Notes under the pieces: model-generated
The model's input: the letters and a program-made list of their open reading frames with translations, nothing else
What the model was told of the DNA's origin: nothing
The model's database searches: none
Assembly: GCF_037975245.1 (NCBI RefSeq)
Contig: NC_092579.1
Coordinates: forward strand, 10,747,678-10,811,677
Length of the DNA: 64,000 nucleotides
Direction: 5' to 3'
From: Apostichopus japonicus
Lineage: Eukaryota; Echinodermata; Holothuroidea; Aspidochirotida; Stichopodidae
In this document: piece by piece, positions 12,001 through 22,790 of the stretch
Layout of the letters: the number at the start of each line of letters is the position of its first letter
How positions within the stretch are numbered: position 1 is the stretch's first letter
Position numbers and translations under genes: made by a program

Positions 12001-13475
12001 GAAAATCGCCCTCGTTATATCAGGTGTCTGTGTAAAATTAATTGTGACATGCTTTTGTTTTAGCTAGGCATTGCAGTAGCATCGCGAATCGCGCAAACAG
12101 TTCTCACAATCCCGCATAAAATTTGAAGCAGTGCCGGAGGGTCACGCACAATCTCCGCATACAGTAGTTACTGCGGTTACGGCCTCCACTAAGCAATTTC
12201 AGTGCCAATAACCTAAAATCCCCACAAATCTCAGACCACATAGTAGCCTAACTTCATAGGTGAAGAAGGTCAACATGGTAATCTTACCTATCCATCTGTT
12301 TACTCGCTCAAGTTGTGTTGAAAATAAAAATTAAAAATATCCATTAAAACTTGCAATTTTTAACCAAATATTAGCCTAACAACCACACTAAGTCAATGGG
12401 AAATGTAGCCTAACCATCAGTTTGCAAAAACAAAACAAAAACTGCATAGCTTTGTTTACAACTTTAAATTTGCTGGAAATTGGCAGTTGTTTGGAAGGTA
12501 TGTGATTTTATCCACACACGAAAACATACATGCCTTAGGAAAAGTCACCAGTGGAAGTAAACCTGTGTTTTCTATTTCAGTTGATGGGTTATTGGTTTTC
12601 GTCATATATTCGGTGGATTGACATTATTTGCTAAATGCTCGCAAAGTTTTGCTATCAAACTTTTAATGAACTTGCTATACAGTCGCAACACTATTTAGGG
12701 CAATTATGCTGACTTTATCCTGTTGAATGCTTACAACCATTTCCATAAACAGCATATATTGAACTTTGGAAAAGAGCCCCCCTAAACCTTAAAAAAGCCC
12801 TCGTAAATACATTAAGGGGGCGTTTCAACTTTTCTATATCCAAACTAGGCTAGTCCCCCAAAGCCAAATATTAATTCCTACCCTGCTTAAGGCTAGCTGT
12901 TATAAATTAAATTTTTGGGCAGAATTGAAAATTGGCTTTGTATTTTAAGTTAATTGTGGGCAAAAAAATCACAATAGCTCTAGACAATAAGGCATTTTAC
13001 TAATGTAGGCTAAGCATTGTCCAGCCTTGCCTGTCTTCAGCAATAGGCTACTGTTGGCTAAGGCTTAACTTAGGCCTAGGCCTAGGGTATATTTACTGTA
13101 TCATTTGCATCAAAAAACGGTGCTATGTAAGCATCATTCATAACTATTTGTGTTTTTGTAGAGTTTTTGGGGCAAAGGTCATGTAATTAAAATGAAGTTT
13201 AGCCTATCTAGGGCAAAACTAACATTACTGTAACTTAGGCTAGATCTTGTTAATGTTAGGCTTACACTGAGTGAGACAAGTGAGAGCTGAGCTATAATTT
13301 GCACAAATTGTGATTGGTAATCAGCCAGCTGCACAGGGAACTGAGGCCTACTTTATACTATTACTAATCCTAGGCTAGTCAATAAAGCATTTGGTAAAGG
13401 AATTAATATCTAGCAATTGCAAGAAAGTATTACGGTATTACCTAGGCTTCCAAAGTCAATCTCGACGGCTCTCAT
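6013..13475 (-). CDS. six-exon gene for an unidentified small basic protein
   Basis: Exons in transcription order are 13475-13442, 10768-10733, 10180-10100, 8301-8221, 6761-6666 and 6158-6013. Each junction has AG/GT sites and every intron is phase 1, so the frame stays open for about 157 residues from MRAVEIDFGSL to KMKML-related residues and a TAG stop. Exons 3 and 4 are 81-nt duplicates encoding ADVQQRKKRARRESPSMTNK and ADVQQRRRRARGESQSMTNK, nuclear-localisation-like basic stretches. The last two exons encode CRKYIKWSEKASKCVVENF and later DFLEEGAIDH and VRTKIFNETNKHRF, which read as a compact helical domain. I do not recognise the family; the Trp/Phe spacing recalls small DNA-binding folds, but that is a guess. 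A CRE palindrome lies upstream and AATAAA downstream. Start choice is the first ATG in the frame of exon 1. Transcript evidence is lacking, so exon 1 and the 36-nt exon 2 are the least certain. Confidence 0.6.
6181..6615 (-). other. intronic open frame, unidentified
   Basis: About 145 codons stay open inside the last intron of the minus-strand gene, on the same strand. The text is not low complexity: it contains VQLPNVGGSSNFVMLTLADI and EGQVLALFANTNFALVSIEL. No ATG-led start or splice partner in the right phase is obvious and I recognise no family. It could be a retained or alternative exon, a remnant of a mobile-element protein, or chance. Confidence 0.25.
7413..7631 (-). other. intronic open frame with adjacent AATAAA, unidentified
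   Basis: Seventy-two codons are open on the minus strand within intron 4 of the gene, directly after a T-rich AG that could act as an acceptor. The encoded text includes SCGNLANESKQGRTAILKE and ELLWHANSWSLFEKSKNKKC, which looks coding in composition. The stop codon overlaps AATAAA (7409-7414). It may be an alternative terminal exon or a pseudogene fragment. It would enter in phase 0, whereas the gene's introns are phase 1, which argues against simple inclusion. Confidence 0.3.
8221..8301 (-). repeat. duplicated 81-nt exon, downstream copy
   Basis: It matches 10100-10180 at 69 of 81 positions by eye. The similarity continues into the donor GTAAGTATGAC and into the acceptor tract TTTCTTGCTGTGTCCAG. 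Both copies have a CAGCAG tandem acceptor. Confidence 0.8.
8402..8775. mobile_element. TTAA-flanked MITE, copy 1
   Basis: A segment of about 370 bp closely matches 31064-31423. TTAA stands at both edges, next to imperfect inverted ends GGGTGTCAAGACTCGC and AAGGCATTGAACACTCGC. TTAA duplications are the hallmark of piggyBac-type transposition. No ORF is present. It lies in intron 4 of the minus-strand gene, close to exon 4. Confidence 0.7.
10100..10180 (-). repeat. duplicated 81-nt exon, upstream copy
   Basis: This is the partner of 8221-8301. Exon plus both flanking splice regions are conserved, which indicates a genomic duplication of the cassette. Both copies begin and end in the same phase, so either or both can be spliced in without frame loss. 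Confidence 0.8.
11959..12885. mobile_element. hAT-like TIR element
   Basis: The ends are CAGGGTCGGAAATAA and, on the other strand, CAGGGTAGGAATTAATA. The flanking octamers GTCAAGGC and CTTAAGGC agree at six of eight positions, as an aged 8-bp target duplication would. GGCGAAGGGCGATTCGCCC near the left end forms a subterminal hairpin. No transposase is visible. It sits in the first intron of the minus-strand gene. Confidence 0.6.
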
Positions 13476-13700
13476 TTTGATAGTGTAACATGGATACCGC
13501 GCCGATTCACGAACAAAAGTTAGGTTTACCGTTCCTGTTTGCATACAGTGTGAACACTTGCGGCCACACGGACAACACGTTTACCACACTGTACACGTCC
13601 ATATGAGCTCCACATTACACTTAGCGACATTGCGCGGTGATGACGTCACAAGGTTTGTATACCAAATGAAAATGCGTCAATATGAACATGGATATCAGTA
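13476..13700 (-). promoter_or_regulatory. probable promoter region of the minus-strand gene, with CRE
   Basis: The perfect palindrome TGACGTCA at 13641-13648 lies about 165 bp before the proposed ATG, in a locally CpG-richer patch. TGACGTCA is the canonical CREB/ATF site. Promoter activity is inferred from position only; no TATA box is apparent. Confidence 0.4.
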
Positions 13701-14119
13701 TATGTATCACCGAAAGGGATAGGGATCGAAATTGTGACTTTCAAGGTAACAGTTCCATTGGTCAGTTTTACCAGCATTAAAAGAGCATCGATAGTGAAAC
13801 ATATATCGATAGGACGATAAAATAAACGAGATATATCTTGATGGGTCCCTAATAGCTAAATTTTGCACAGGTCACATATACTACTACAAAATTTGCCAAG
13901 CTATAAATATCCATTCAGATGTGTAATCGTCCAATCAAAATAAAGGGGTGTAGAGGGCAGCATCCACGATCAATGGGTACTAATTACCTGTACACCGAAG
14001 CCCTCATAACAGAATGAACATACCCTTAAACATTAGGGGAACACGAATATGTTCCCCTAACGTTACTGTCCCTCTAAGGTAGCATTTTTCAATATGCAAT
14101 GGGCACCTAATGTGCACTT
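13701..14119. other. non-coding stretch
   Basis: Several ATCGAT/ATATCGAT motifs (about 13735-13840) suggest an old inverted-repeat element, and an inverted pair of GGGGAACA...TGTTCCCC lies at 14036-14058. No gene is seen. Confidence 0.4.
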
Positions 14120-14180
14120 TATATAAATATATATATATACATTTTCATTTATATATATATATATATATACATACATTTTC

Positions 14181-14233
<53 letters not shown>
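14120..14233. repeat. AT microsatellite with duplicated ACATTTTCATT units
   Basis: TA runs alternate with two copies of ACATTTTCATTTATATATA, so a compound unit was duplicated before the TA runs expanded. Confidence 0.9.
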
Positions 14234-14235
<2 letters not shown>

Positions 14236-14394
14236 TAAAGTCTGTTCAAAGTATCTCTTTCGAGATCCGGCTTTAGGATTCACAAATGATTTTCGAGTTG
14301 GTCAGCATCATGTTTGATCTCTAGAGTAAGGCAAAATATGTCACCAAAAACAGAACTAGTATATTGTTAGATACAGGTGACAAACGCCTACAGT

Positions 14395-14592
14395 GGAATT
14401 ATGATCTTCCTTACCGGCTTCAAACCTCTGGACATACAATCAGCGTCCATAGCCTAGTGGTTAGGGTGTCCGCGTACAGAGCGGAAGGCCTGTGGTTCAA
14501 ATCCCGGTATATATATGTATATATATATATATATATATATAATTACGAACTTCCTTACTGGTTGAGAACCTCTGGACATACAATCATCGTCG
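14395..14592 (+). mobile_element. tRNA-headed SINE-like element between 50-bp direct repeats
   Basis: Bases 14443-14507 contain an A box TAGCCTAGTGGTTAGGG and a B box GGTTCAAATCC at tRNA spacing, followed by a short stem CCGC/GCGG with a 7-nt loop. A TATG/TA tail follows. The unit is bracketed by two diverged copies of about 50 bp, both containing CCTCTGGACATACAATCA. The tRNA fold is incomplete, so a functional tRNA is unlikely. Confidence 0.55.
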
Positions 14593-14812
14593 TGGGAGTT
14601 TGGAGGCTGGGAGTTTATTCACTGTTCTGGATTTCCAACTAATTACAATTTTTAGATTTCAGATGTCATGTCGTGCGCAGTGACCTCAGGGAGGGGAGAG
14701 AAAGTGATTAAGTTAGCAAACATTAATCTTGACTGAGATAAATTTATCTATTCTCTGCTCTCGCATGTATTTGTGGAGCCTGCCTTGATATTCAACCTGA
14801 ACAAAACAGCTG
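14590..14812 (-). repeat. right arm of the long-range inverted repeat
   Basis: It is the inverted partner of 217-332: shared blocks include GGAGGCTGGGAGTTTATTC-like and TTATCTATTCTCTGCTCTCG. It carries an extra segment of roughly 70 bp between the two matching blocks. Confidence 0.7.
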
Positions 14813-17800
14813 AAAGAGACAATACAAGGCGCTGATAATTCATACTTTTAGGTTTAATCTTAAATAATGAAGGATATGTACAATGAAATGGAGCTACATA
14901 TAATGAACAGCTAATGAGATTATAAAGGCTACAGGTTACGGATTAATTTTAGACACTGCAACCGTACTGTTTATTATAGAATATGGTGACAGGGATGTTA
15001 TTACTCGAGATATGCTACAGTCAACAATACCTATCTATCAACAATAACATCAGCGAGACAGAGAACAATAGTGTCCCATAACTGGTACCTACAGTAAATA
15101 CCATTTAGAAGTTACACAATAGCCTACACACACTGGGTCAGAAAATGTCTTAAAACTATCTCACATATGCTCAATAATTTTACTTGCTGGTCAACACAGA
15201 AAGCATAACAATATCAAAGGTATAAATGATGGTTTTAATAAGCTCAGATGCAATAAAGCATTATACACATAGAAAATAGTCTGTCCCATTTACTAGCAAT
15301 GGATGGGCTCAGCCATCTTGAATACAGCCATTTTGGATGCAACCATTACGGAATGAGGTAACTATTCATAATTAAACATGTATCACCCAGACACTACAGC
15401 TCTCATTGTTATTACAAATGCATACATTAAACTCAATATTATACTATCTAATGCATTGCCTAACGTAACACATGTATACACGTACAAGATGAGCAAGGCG
15501 TCCTTGCAGTGGCGTCAATCCCAATTGAAAAGTGGGGGGACGTAAATGACTGAACATGTGTAGCACACACTGCAAGCACCTTGGCACAAAGCCTTTATTG
15601 GGCAGGGTCCAGGGGCCTGCCTTAGGGCTCTATCCAGGGACAAAGTTTTTGTTTTATTTTGATGTTCAATAAATTGCATAAATTATTAAATTTGATAAAA
15701 AATGACTGTTAGTATCAAGCCTATTTTAGAAATTGTAACCAGATAGCTTTTAAACTTTCTGCAGGTTTGATTAGTTAAATACTTGTGTTTGACAACTATA
15801 TGAACAAACTTTAAGTTTGCCCTGCATTCCACTTCATTGTTCACCTACAGAATTTAATGCTTACTCAAAATGTCATGCTGTTACCCAAAAAATATATTTA
15901 AATTTTTTGAGAAATTTAACAAATACTGTAGGAATGAATTCATCCTTGTACTACAAAACATACTCCCTCAAGCCTTTAACATACATACGGCAATGAAAAA
16001 AAGATTTGTATTTAAGTAATTATACCAATTAAAATTGTCACGTGACAAAACACATATATTTTTAATATTTGAGAAATATATAAATAGGAATGAATTAATA
16101 CTTGTTATGCAAATTATATTCCCACAGGCCTATAACATCCATGCACAAAAAAAATCATATTTAATGAATTATATACCAATTAAAATTATGTCATGTTGTT
16201 TTTTCTGTAACAGCATGACCTGCATTGAACAATACCCGTGCCCTTGGCGCATCTTTTTATTTTGCATACTTTATGCAAGAACTTAAAACAGTGCATGTTA
16301 GTAATGCATTGTCTAACCCCTCACCCAAAGAACCATAAATAGTTAGGAAAATGCCATCCCTAGCTACTTTATGCACTGTATTAGAGATCTACTTACCACT
16401 TGACAACTCCAATTACAGAAACCAAACTACCTGTAACTACAGAACCATACACTGTACCTGTAGTAACGTGTGCAGTGTAAATTATAATGTATTACTACAG
16501 TAGTGTAGTGTGCTGCATGGCTAGATCATACAGGTAAGTTGGTTGGTTTGTTGTACGTTTATACACTTCTGATTTCATGAAGTATGTCTCACTTTTGTTC
16601 GTTTGTTACCCACAGTGATCAATGATGTAACATATTTCCTCTGTATAGATATTGTACATGAGCTTAACTTTACATACCCATATCATGTTTTAAGCTTTTG
16701 GGCATGGGGTTACCAGCATGCTGTTACCACACTTTTACTTGATTATAACATATTTATCATTAATCAAGATTTTTCATTCCTTGTCTGAGGTGAAAGGAAT
16801 CTATGTGATTGTGTGTGTATATGTATGTGACACCTGCTTGTAAACTCGGTAGCTCAAAGTTCATCGTGGATTAACTTGGTACGTGGATCCGTTTTAATGA
16901 GTACTAGAACCCTAACCTTTTGCTGTGAAGGTCAAAGGTCATTTGAGATCAACATAAGGCAAAGTTTGTAAACTAACCAATCGTAACCTTATTTCTTGTT
17001 TTCCCAATACTCTCCTATAGTGACCACCAGACCAGGCCCTTTGAAAAAAAGTTGCTTAGACAAGCCCATTCCTCTCATATGTATGCATAAGACCCGTCAC
17101 AAACCATTCCATTTCGAGCAGGGGTCACATTGGCGTGTGAGACTATACTTTGTGTGAAGTCAACGCATGCATGCATTTGTGATACGTGCATGCACTTGTA
17201 AACAATTCTGAATAAAGTGTATATGGAACATGATTGTTACATTGTAACTGCAATGTTAGGATCATTTGGTTGCACATCTATTTTTATTAAAAAAAGTCCT
17301 ATTATTGTCTTTTCTGGTGCAAATTTTCCAGAATGACTTATGAATTGAAAAATGTACAGCAAGGATAATTTTTCTTTCCTCTTCTTTCACGATAACTTGG
17401 CAATGCATCAAAAGATATTTGGAAATAGACCACCATCGGTTCCAAACAACGGTTCGGTTCCAACTGGTTCGGTTCCAACGGTTCCAAACGGTTTCAACCA
17501 ACAACTTGCCTTGATGTCCGAAGGGGAATAGGTTTGGTTTGCTTATATGTACCATAAACTACGGGTGTTACTATCAGGTTCCAATATCAGATATAGACGT
17601 TGATGTCTAGGTTGTCAAGGCTGATGGATGCCATTCTTTACTCTTACAGTACATTAAATTAGATGATGTGAATGACACTGGCAAAACTAGTTGAAGAAAA
17701 GTTGTCTATTAAACCGAGGCTTGTTGATTTCTTTTCAAACAGACATTTCTCAATATAAACCACCTATTTGCCTTTGGTATTTTGCAGGAAGAATTTTAAC

Positions 17801-18006
17801 ATAATTCCATCTCACCTTTTTGTAGAAGATCAATCTTGGACATTATAATAATAATAATCAGCAATATTTTTCCGACACTTAAGTGACCAGAAATGTGGCA
17901 GAAACCTGCAAGGGCTTATGGATTACAACTTACACATCGGGTGGCTTAATTCCAATTCAACATTTTACTCAAATTTGGAATCTTTTGAATTATCTTTGCT
18001 GTTTTT
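14813..18006. other. non-coding stretch with old repeat fragments
   Basis: No supported exon. At 15504 the string CAGTGGCGTCAATCC followed by a G-run looks like one end of a TIR element, but I could not find its partner. At about 16790-16990 a fragment related to the 18-20 kb family carries a DR1 (AGGTCAAAGGTCA at 16929-16941). At 17437-17500 CGGTTCCAAC-type units repeat. Confidence 0.45.
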
Positions 18007-20566
18007 GGTTCCTTGCTAAAAGCAAAGGAACCTATGTATTCAGGTTGGCGTGTGTGTGTGTGTATGTGTGTGTGCGTGGGTGGGTGTGTGTGTGTGTGTG
18101 TGTGACGCTTAAGCTTGTATGCACGATAACTCAACAAGGGATTGACTGATCATGATCAAACTTGGTGGGTGGGTGGCCCATAGTGAGTAGATGAACCCTA
18201 TTGTTTTTGGTGCCCACAAAGGTCACCAAAGGTCAGTTATGGTCCAAAAACCCAAAATACTAAAACTGCAATAACTCCCAGTGCCAATGTGCGACAAGGT
18301 TGATATTTTGGGACAAGTTGTGAACTGGTTAGGGAAACATTTTGAAACTTAACGGTCATGTGATCTGAGGTCACCAAAGGTCAATTAATGTTAAAAAACT
18401 AGTTTTTTTGCGATAACTTGAGAACGAATTGTCCGTTAGGGTTGGGAGTTGCTTCAGTGTAATCCAATTGTCGACCCACATCTGGGTGACCCTTGACCTC
18501 AATTTGACCTCTGGTGACCTTTTCATGTTTTGGGGATTTTTACAGTTTCGATGCTATTTTCAGATGTCAAAGGTACCTTCCGATCATAAATATCGATAGG
18601 TTGACCCCCGTGTGACCTTTGTGTGCGAACTTATAAGGGGTCAAAGTTTTCGGTCGGAGTTAGGATGGCTGTACAGACTTATTGTGTTGATTTTTGGAAT
18701 CAGCAGATCAAACTACATTTGAAACCAAGGTCAAAAGGTCAAAGGTCACATTAGAAAAAATGTGCTTAGTTTGGGAGAAAACGGGCGAAAAAGAAAATGT
18801 TTGGTTTTGATGCTAGATTTGGATATCAAAGGTACCTTCCGATCAAAAATGTCAATGGGTTGACACCCGGGTGACCTTTGTGTGTAAAGTTATACAAGGT
18901 CAAAGTTAATTTTCAGACATTTAATGCAATAACTCCCAGGGCCAAGGTGTAACAAGGTTGATATTTTGGGACAAGTTGCAAATGGTATAGAGGAATATTT
19001 TCAAACTTAACGGTCATGTGATCCGAGGTCATCAAAGGTCAATTAATGTTAAAAAACTAGTATTTTGGGTGAGAAAATGGGCAAAGAAAAAAATGTTTGA
19101 ATTTTTACAGTTTTGATGCTATATTCACGTCTCACCAATCAAAAATGTCAATAGGTTTACCCCAGGTGACCTTTGTGTGTGAAGTTATATGAGGTCAAAG
19201 TAAATTTTCAGACATTTAGTGCAATAATTCCCAGTTCCAAGGTGTGACACGGTTGATATTTTGGGACAAGTTGCAAATGGTATAGGGGAATATTTTCAAA
19301 CTTAACGGTCATGTGATCCGAGGTCACCAAAGGTCAATTAATGATAAAAAACTAGTATTTTTGCGATAACTTGAGAACGAATTGTCCGTTAGGGATGGGA
19401 GTTGCTTCAATTTAATCCAATTGTCGACCCGCATCTGGGTGACCCTTGACCTCAATTTGACCTCTGGTGACCTTTTCATGTTTTGGGGATTTTTACAGTT
19501 TCGATGCTATTTTCAGATGTCAAAGGTACCTTCTGATCATAAATGTCAATGGGTTGACCCCCGTGTGACCTTCGTGTGCGGAGTTATACGAGGTCAAAGT
19601 TAATTTTCAGACATTTAATGCAATAACTCTCAGTTCCAAGGTGTGACACGGTTGATATTTTGGGACAAGTTGCAAATGGTATAGGGGAATATTTTCAAAC
19701 TTAACGGTCATGTGATCCGAGGTCACCAAAGGTCAATTAATGATAAAAAAACTAGTATTTTTGTGATAACTTCAGAACTAACTGTCCGTTAAGGTTGGGA
19801 GTTGCTTCAATGTAATCCAGCTGTCGACCCGCATCTGGGTGACCCTTGACCTCAATTTGACCTCTGGTGACCTTTTCGTGTTTTGGGGATTTTTACAGTT
19901 TCGATGCTATTTTCAGATGTCAAAGGTGCCTTCTGATCATAAATGTCAATAGGTTGACCCCCGTGTGACCTTCGTGTGCGAAGTTATACGAGGCCAAAGT
20001 TAAAAAATATTAATGAGGTCACGGGTCAAACGTGAAAAACTCCCAAATTGCAATAACTTGGCTACTATTTATTGGAATTTCGTCAAACTTGGTATGATGA
20101 TATTGGTAGATAGTCTCCACACACTGATGTGTGTTGCAATTGATATCATGCATGTTTATGGGGGGGGGGGGCCTAGCATTATTTCGTTATGAAAAGTTTG
20201 TATGCACAATAACTCAACAAGGGAATGACCAATCATTACCATACTTGGTGAGTGGGTGGCCCATAGTAAGTAGATTAACCCTGTTGATTTTGGTTCTCAT
20301 TTCATGAATATTAATGAGGTCATGGGGTCAAACGTGAAATACTCCAAATTGCAATTACTTGGCTACTATTACTAGTCGGAATTTCGTCAAACTTGGTACG
20401 ATGATAATGGTAGATAGTCTTCACACACTGATGTGTGTTGCAATTGATATCAGGGCTTAGCATTACTTTGGCAACAAAAGTTTGTGAGCATAAATTACTG
20501 TTGCTGTATTAGGGCTTTGTTAGAAATTTCCCTATGAATGGAACTAATGAACAGCAGCAAGGAACC
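18007..20566. repeat. AGGTCA-rich tandem array bounded by inverted ends
   Basis: The ends GGTTCCTTGCT (18007) and AGCAAGGAACC (20556-20566) are exact inverted repeats. The left end also forms its own hairpin. Inside, two block types alternate: one starting GCAATAACTCCCAG and one starting GATAACTTGAGAACGAATTG. The best-preserved pair of tandem units, starting near 19213 and 19607, has a period of about 395 bp. AGGTCA direct repeats with a 4-nt spacer occur at 18220, 18368, 19026, 19321 and 19720. A TG microsatellite sits at 18049-18103. No transposase ORF; short frames here follow from the repeat. Confidence 0.7.
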
Positions 20567-20689
20567 ATGAAATGTTTTCATTCTGGTTGCTTTGATTATT
20601 TGAATCCATCAGTGGAACCTATGCAGTCAAGTTGACATATGTGTCTGTGTACGTATGTGACACCCTTCTAACTTGTAAACAGGTATCTT

Positions 20690-21660
20690 GTTTTTTTTTA
20701 TTTATTTATTTTGGACATAAATATTTGCAATATAAAGTTTTAGCCTTACTAACGCTCCTACAACTCTTACAATACTGGTTCAAACTCTTGTAATATGTGT
20801 CATTCCATGAAAGTTAACTATCAATATTAATCCCTAGAAATTTAGTAGAACTTTGTTACTTGCTTGGTTATTTTACAATCGATTAATATATCATGATACC
20901 AATTAAGTGCCATTAAATTCTTTATAGTTAGTTTTATCTACATTAAATGGTAACTTGTTTAGTGGCATACCGGTCATAAAATTTATTCAAGTCAGTAGAA
21001 CAGTATTATGCATTTACAATATAGACCTGTATCATTGGCAAACAAAAGAGTAGTACATATTTTTGCCACTTTGCAAATATCAGTGACATATAATGAATAA
21101 CAGGGGTCCTGATACTGAGCCCTGTGGAACGCCACAACGGGTTGCAGATTTGGAGTTTTATATGATTTAAATTAATATCTATGGATATATAGCTCTGCTT
21201 AACCAGTCAAGGGTTGTTCCCCTTACACCATAAAAAGATAATTTACTTAGCAAATAGTATGGTCAATAGTATCAAATGTTTGGAGAGATCAAGGAACACT
21301 CCAATACATATTATGTTTTATCATGATTAGTACATAGTTTTCAACAGCATTTGCCAAAGCCAGCTGCTCAGAATATGTTTCGAAAATGAAAAATGCAATT
21401 GTAGATAAATGTTTCAATAATTTTTGAAAAAAACATGATAACAAAGAAATTGGACGGTAATTTTCATATACATTTGAGCCACTTTATTAAACTTGGATTA
21501 ACCTGTGCAATTTTAGTTTATCTGGAAATGTAACCAGAAGTAAATGATAAGTAACAAATGTAAGTCATTGGTTTAGCGATAAAATAAATACCATTTCTTA
21601 TTATATCTTGTTTGAAATCTTCATATCCTGCTGCTCTTTTTGGTTTCAGAGTATTCCAAG
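20690..21660 (-). pseudogene. decayed non-LTR retrotransposon reverse transcriptase
   Basis: Read on the minus strand with several frameshifts and stops, the order of reverse-transcriptase motifs is intact: KPKRAAGYEDFKQDIIRNG near 21640, NYRPISLLSCF near 21460, GVFLDLSKHFDTIDH-like catalytic motif A near 21290, VPQGSVSGPLLF near 21120, and LLFANDTGLY (motif C, second Asp changed to Asn-Asp) near 21040. This is the Jockey/CR1-like LINE pattern. The copy is too damaged to encode an enzyme. Confidence 0.75.
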
Positions 21661-22407
21661 TTGCATTTACAGTATGTTAATTCCTTGTTTTTAGTATCAA
21701 ATTAAAGCTAAAAGTAGATATTTATGATACAGGTAGCTATATATTATAAAAAACATTTTTTCATATGAAAAATTGTGTGTGAAGGAGTATATCTTGTGCC
21801 AAATTTCAGGAAAAAGGGGAAATTGCATTGTGGGTAATTTAAAGATGCAACATGTTTAGTTTTATTGGATTTGCTACTTTTATATTGAAATATTATCTCT
21901 AATTTTACACCATCCATAAGCTAGGCTTTATAACCTAGGCCTTCAAATTGAAAACCTAAAAGATGTTGAACAAAAGTTTTAGCAACCTAAAAAGTGAAAT
22001 GCCTAGTTATTTGGTGACATTATGCAGAAATGTGTATGAACAATCATTATTCATTATTATTGTAATATTATTCAAGTTTTTCCTGCTAAGAACATCTGCT
22101 GTTGAGTGTTACAAAATTTTACCAAAGTATTTAGAAGTTACTTTTTGTACTGTAACTGCCATTTTAAAATGTCTACTTTTAAATTCTATATTTGTTTTAT
22201 TATTTCATTTCATTCCTATGCTGGGTTTACCATCCATCAGGGTTTGTTTATTTTCATTGTTTCTTATGTTTTCTATTTACTGTTGTTTTATTCTTCCACT
22301 TCTCTCACTGTCTGTATTTCTACCTGCTCTCAGTGACTTACTCTATTGCAAGAAATTGAAATTAATTTGTTATGTGTTAATGTAATGTAATGTATGTTTA
22401 AAGTGAA
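21661..22407. other. non-coding stretch
   Basis: A 140-codon plus-strand frame at 21963-22385 is rich in Leu, Phe, Ile and Ser as expected from T-rich DNA. It has no family resemblance, so it is not called a gene. Confidence 0.4.
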
Positions 22408-22410
22408 GTT

Positions 22411-22790
22411 ATCAGAACAAATTCTCCTTTCATGTCTCTTCTTTTATGTTCGTGACTATTGGTTAATCCATGAGTGGTTGAATCCCTCTTATAGATAGCT
22501 AGAAGTCATGTAACAATAGTTTTATTAAAGAGAGCTGTAGTCGTTCCGTAAAACAAATTATTATTAACAAACAAGGAAGACCCGCAACCCCATCTTTCGT
22601 CACAGTGATTTGTTAGTAGAGTATACTTGTATATGTTTGTAAGGTTTGAAATTCCTTTACTGAACCACGTTTCTGTGAAGCCAATTATGGGAAGGTCATT
22701 ACTTAATAATGAGATAAAAGTTGTTATGTCGTTGAAATTGTTGATAAGAAATAGGCTATTATGATGGAATATTGTTAAATTGCTTTTATT
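22411..22790 (-). pseudogene. LINE endonuclease fragment (copy A)
   Basis: The minus strand reads NNFNDITTFISLLSNDLPII then GFTETWFSK, and further on SLFVNNNLFYGTTT. This fits the N-terminal part of the apurinic-type endonuclease of LINE ORF2, where a catalytic Glu sits in the ETW motif. It breaks off at the repeat edge without a reverse transcriptase. Confidence 0.6.

Noticed and set aside
14443-14510. Functional tRNA gene
   Set aside because: A and B boxes are present but the acceptor stem does not pair and the B box runs straight into a TA tail.
21963-22385. 140-codon hydrophobic frame that could pass as a membrane protein
   Set aside because: Hydrophobicity is explained by T-rich DNA; no motif, no splice partner, flanked by decayed LINE sequence.
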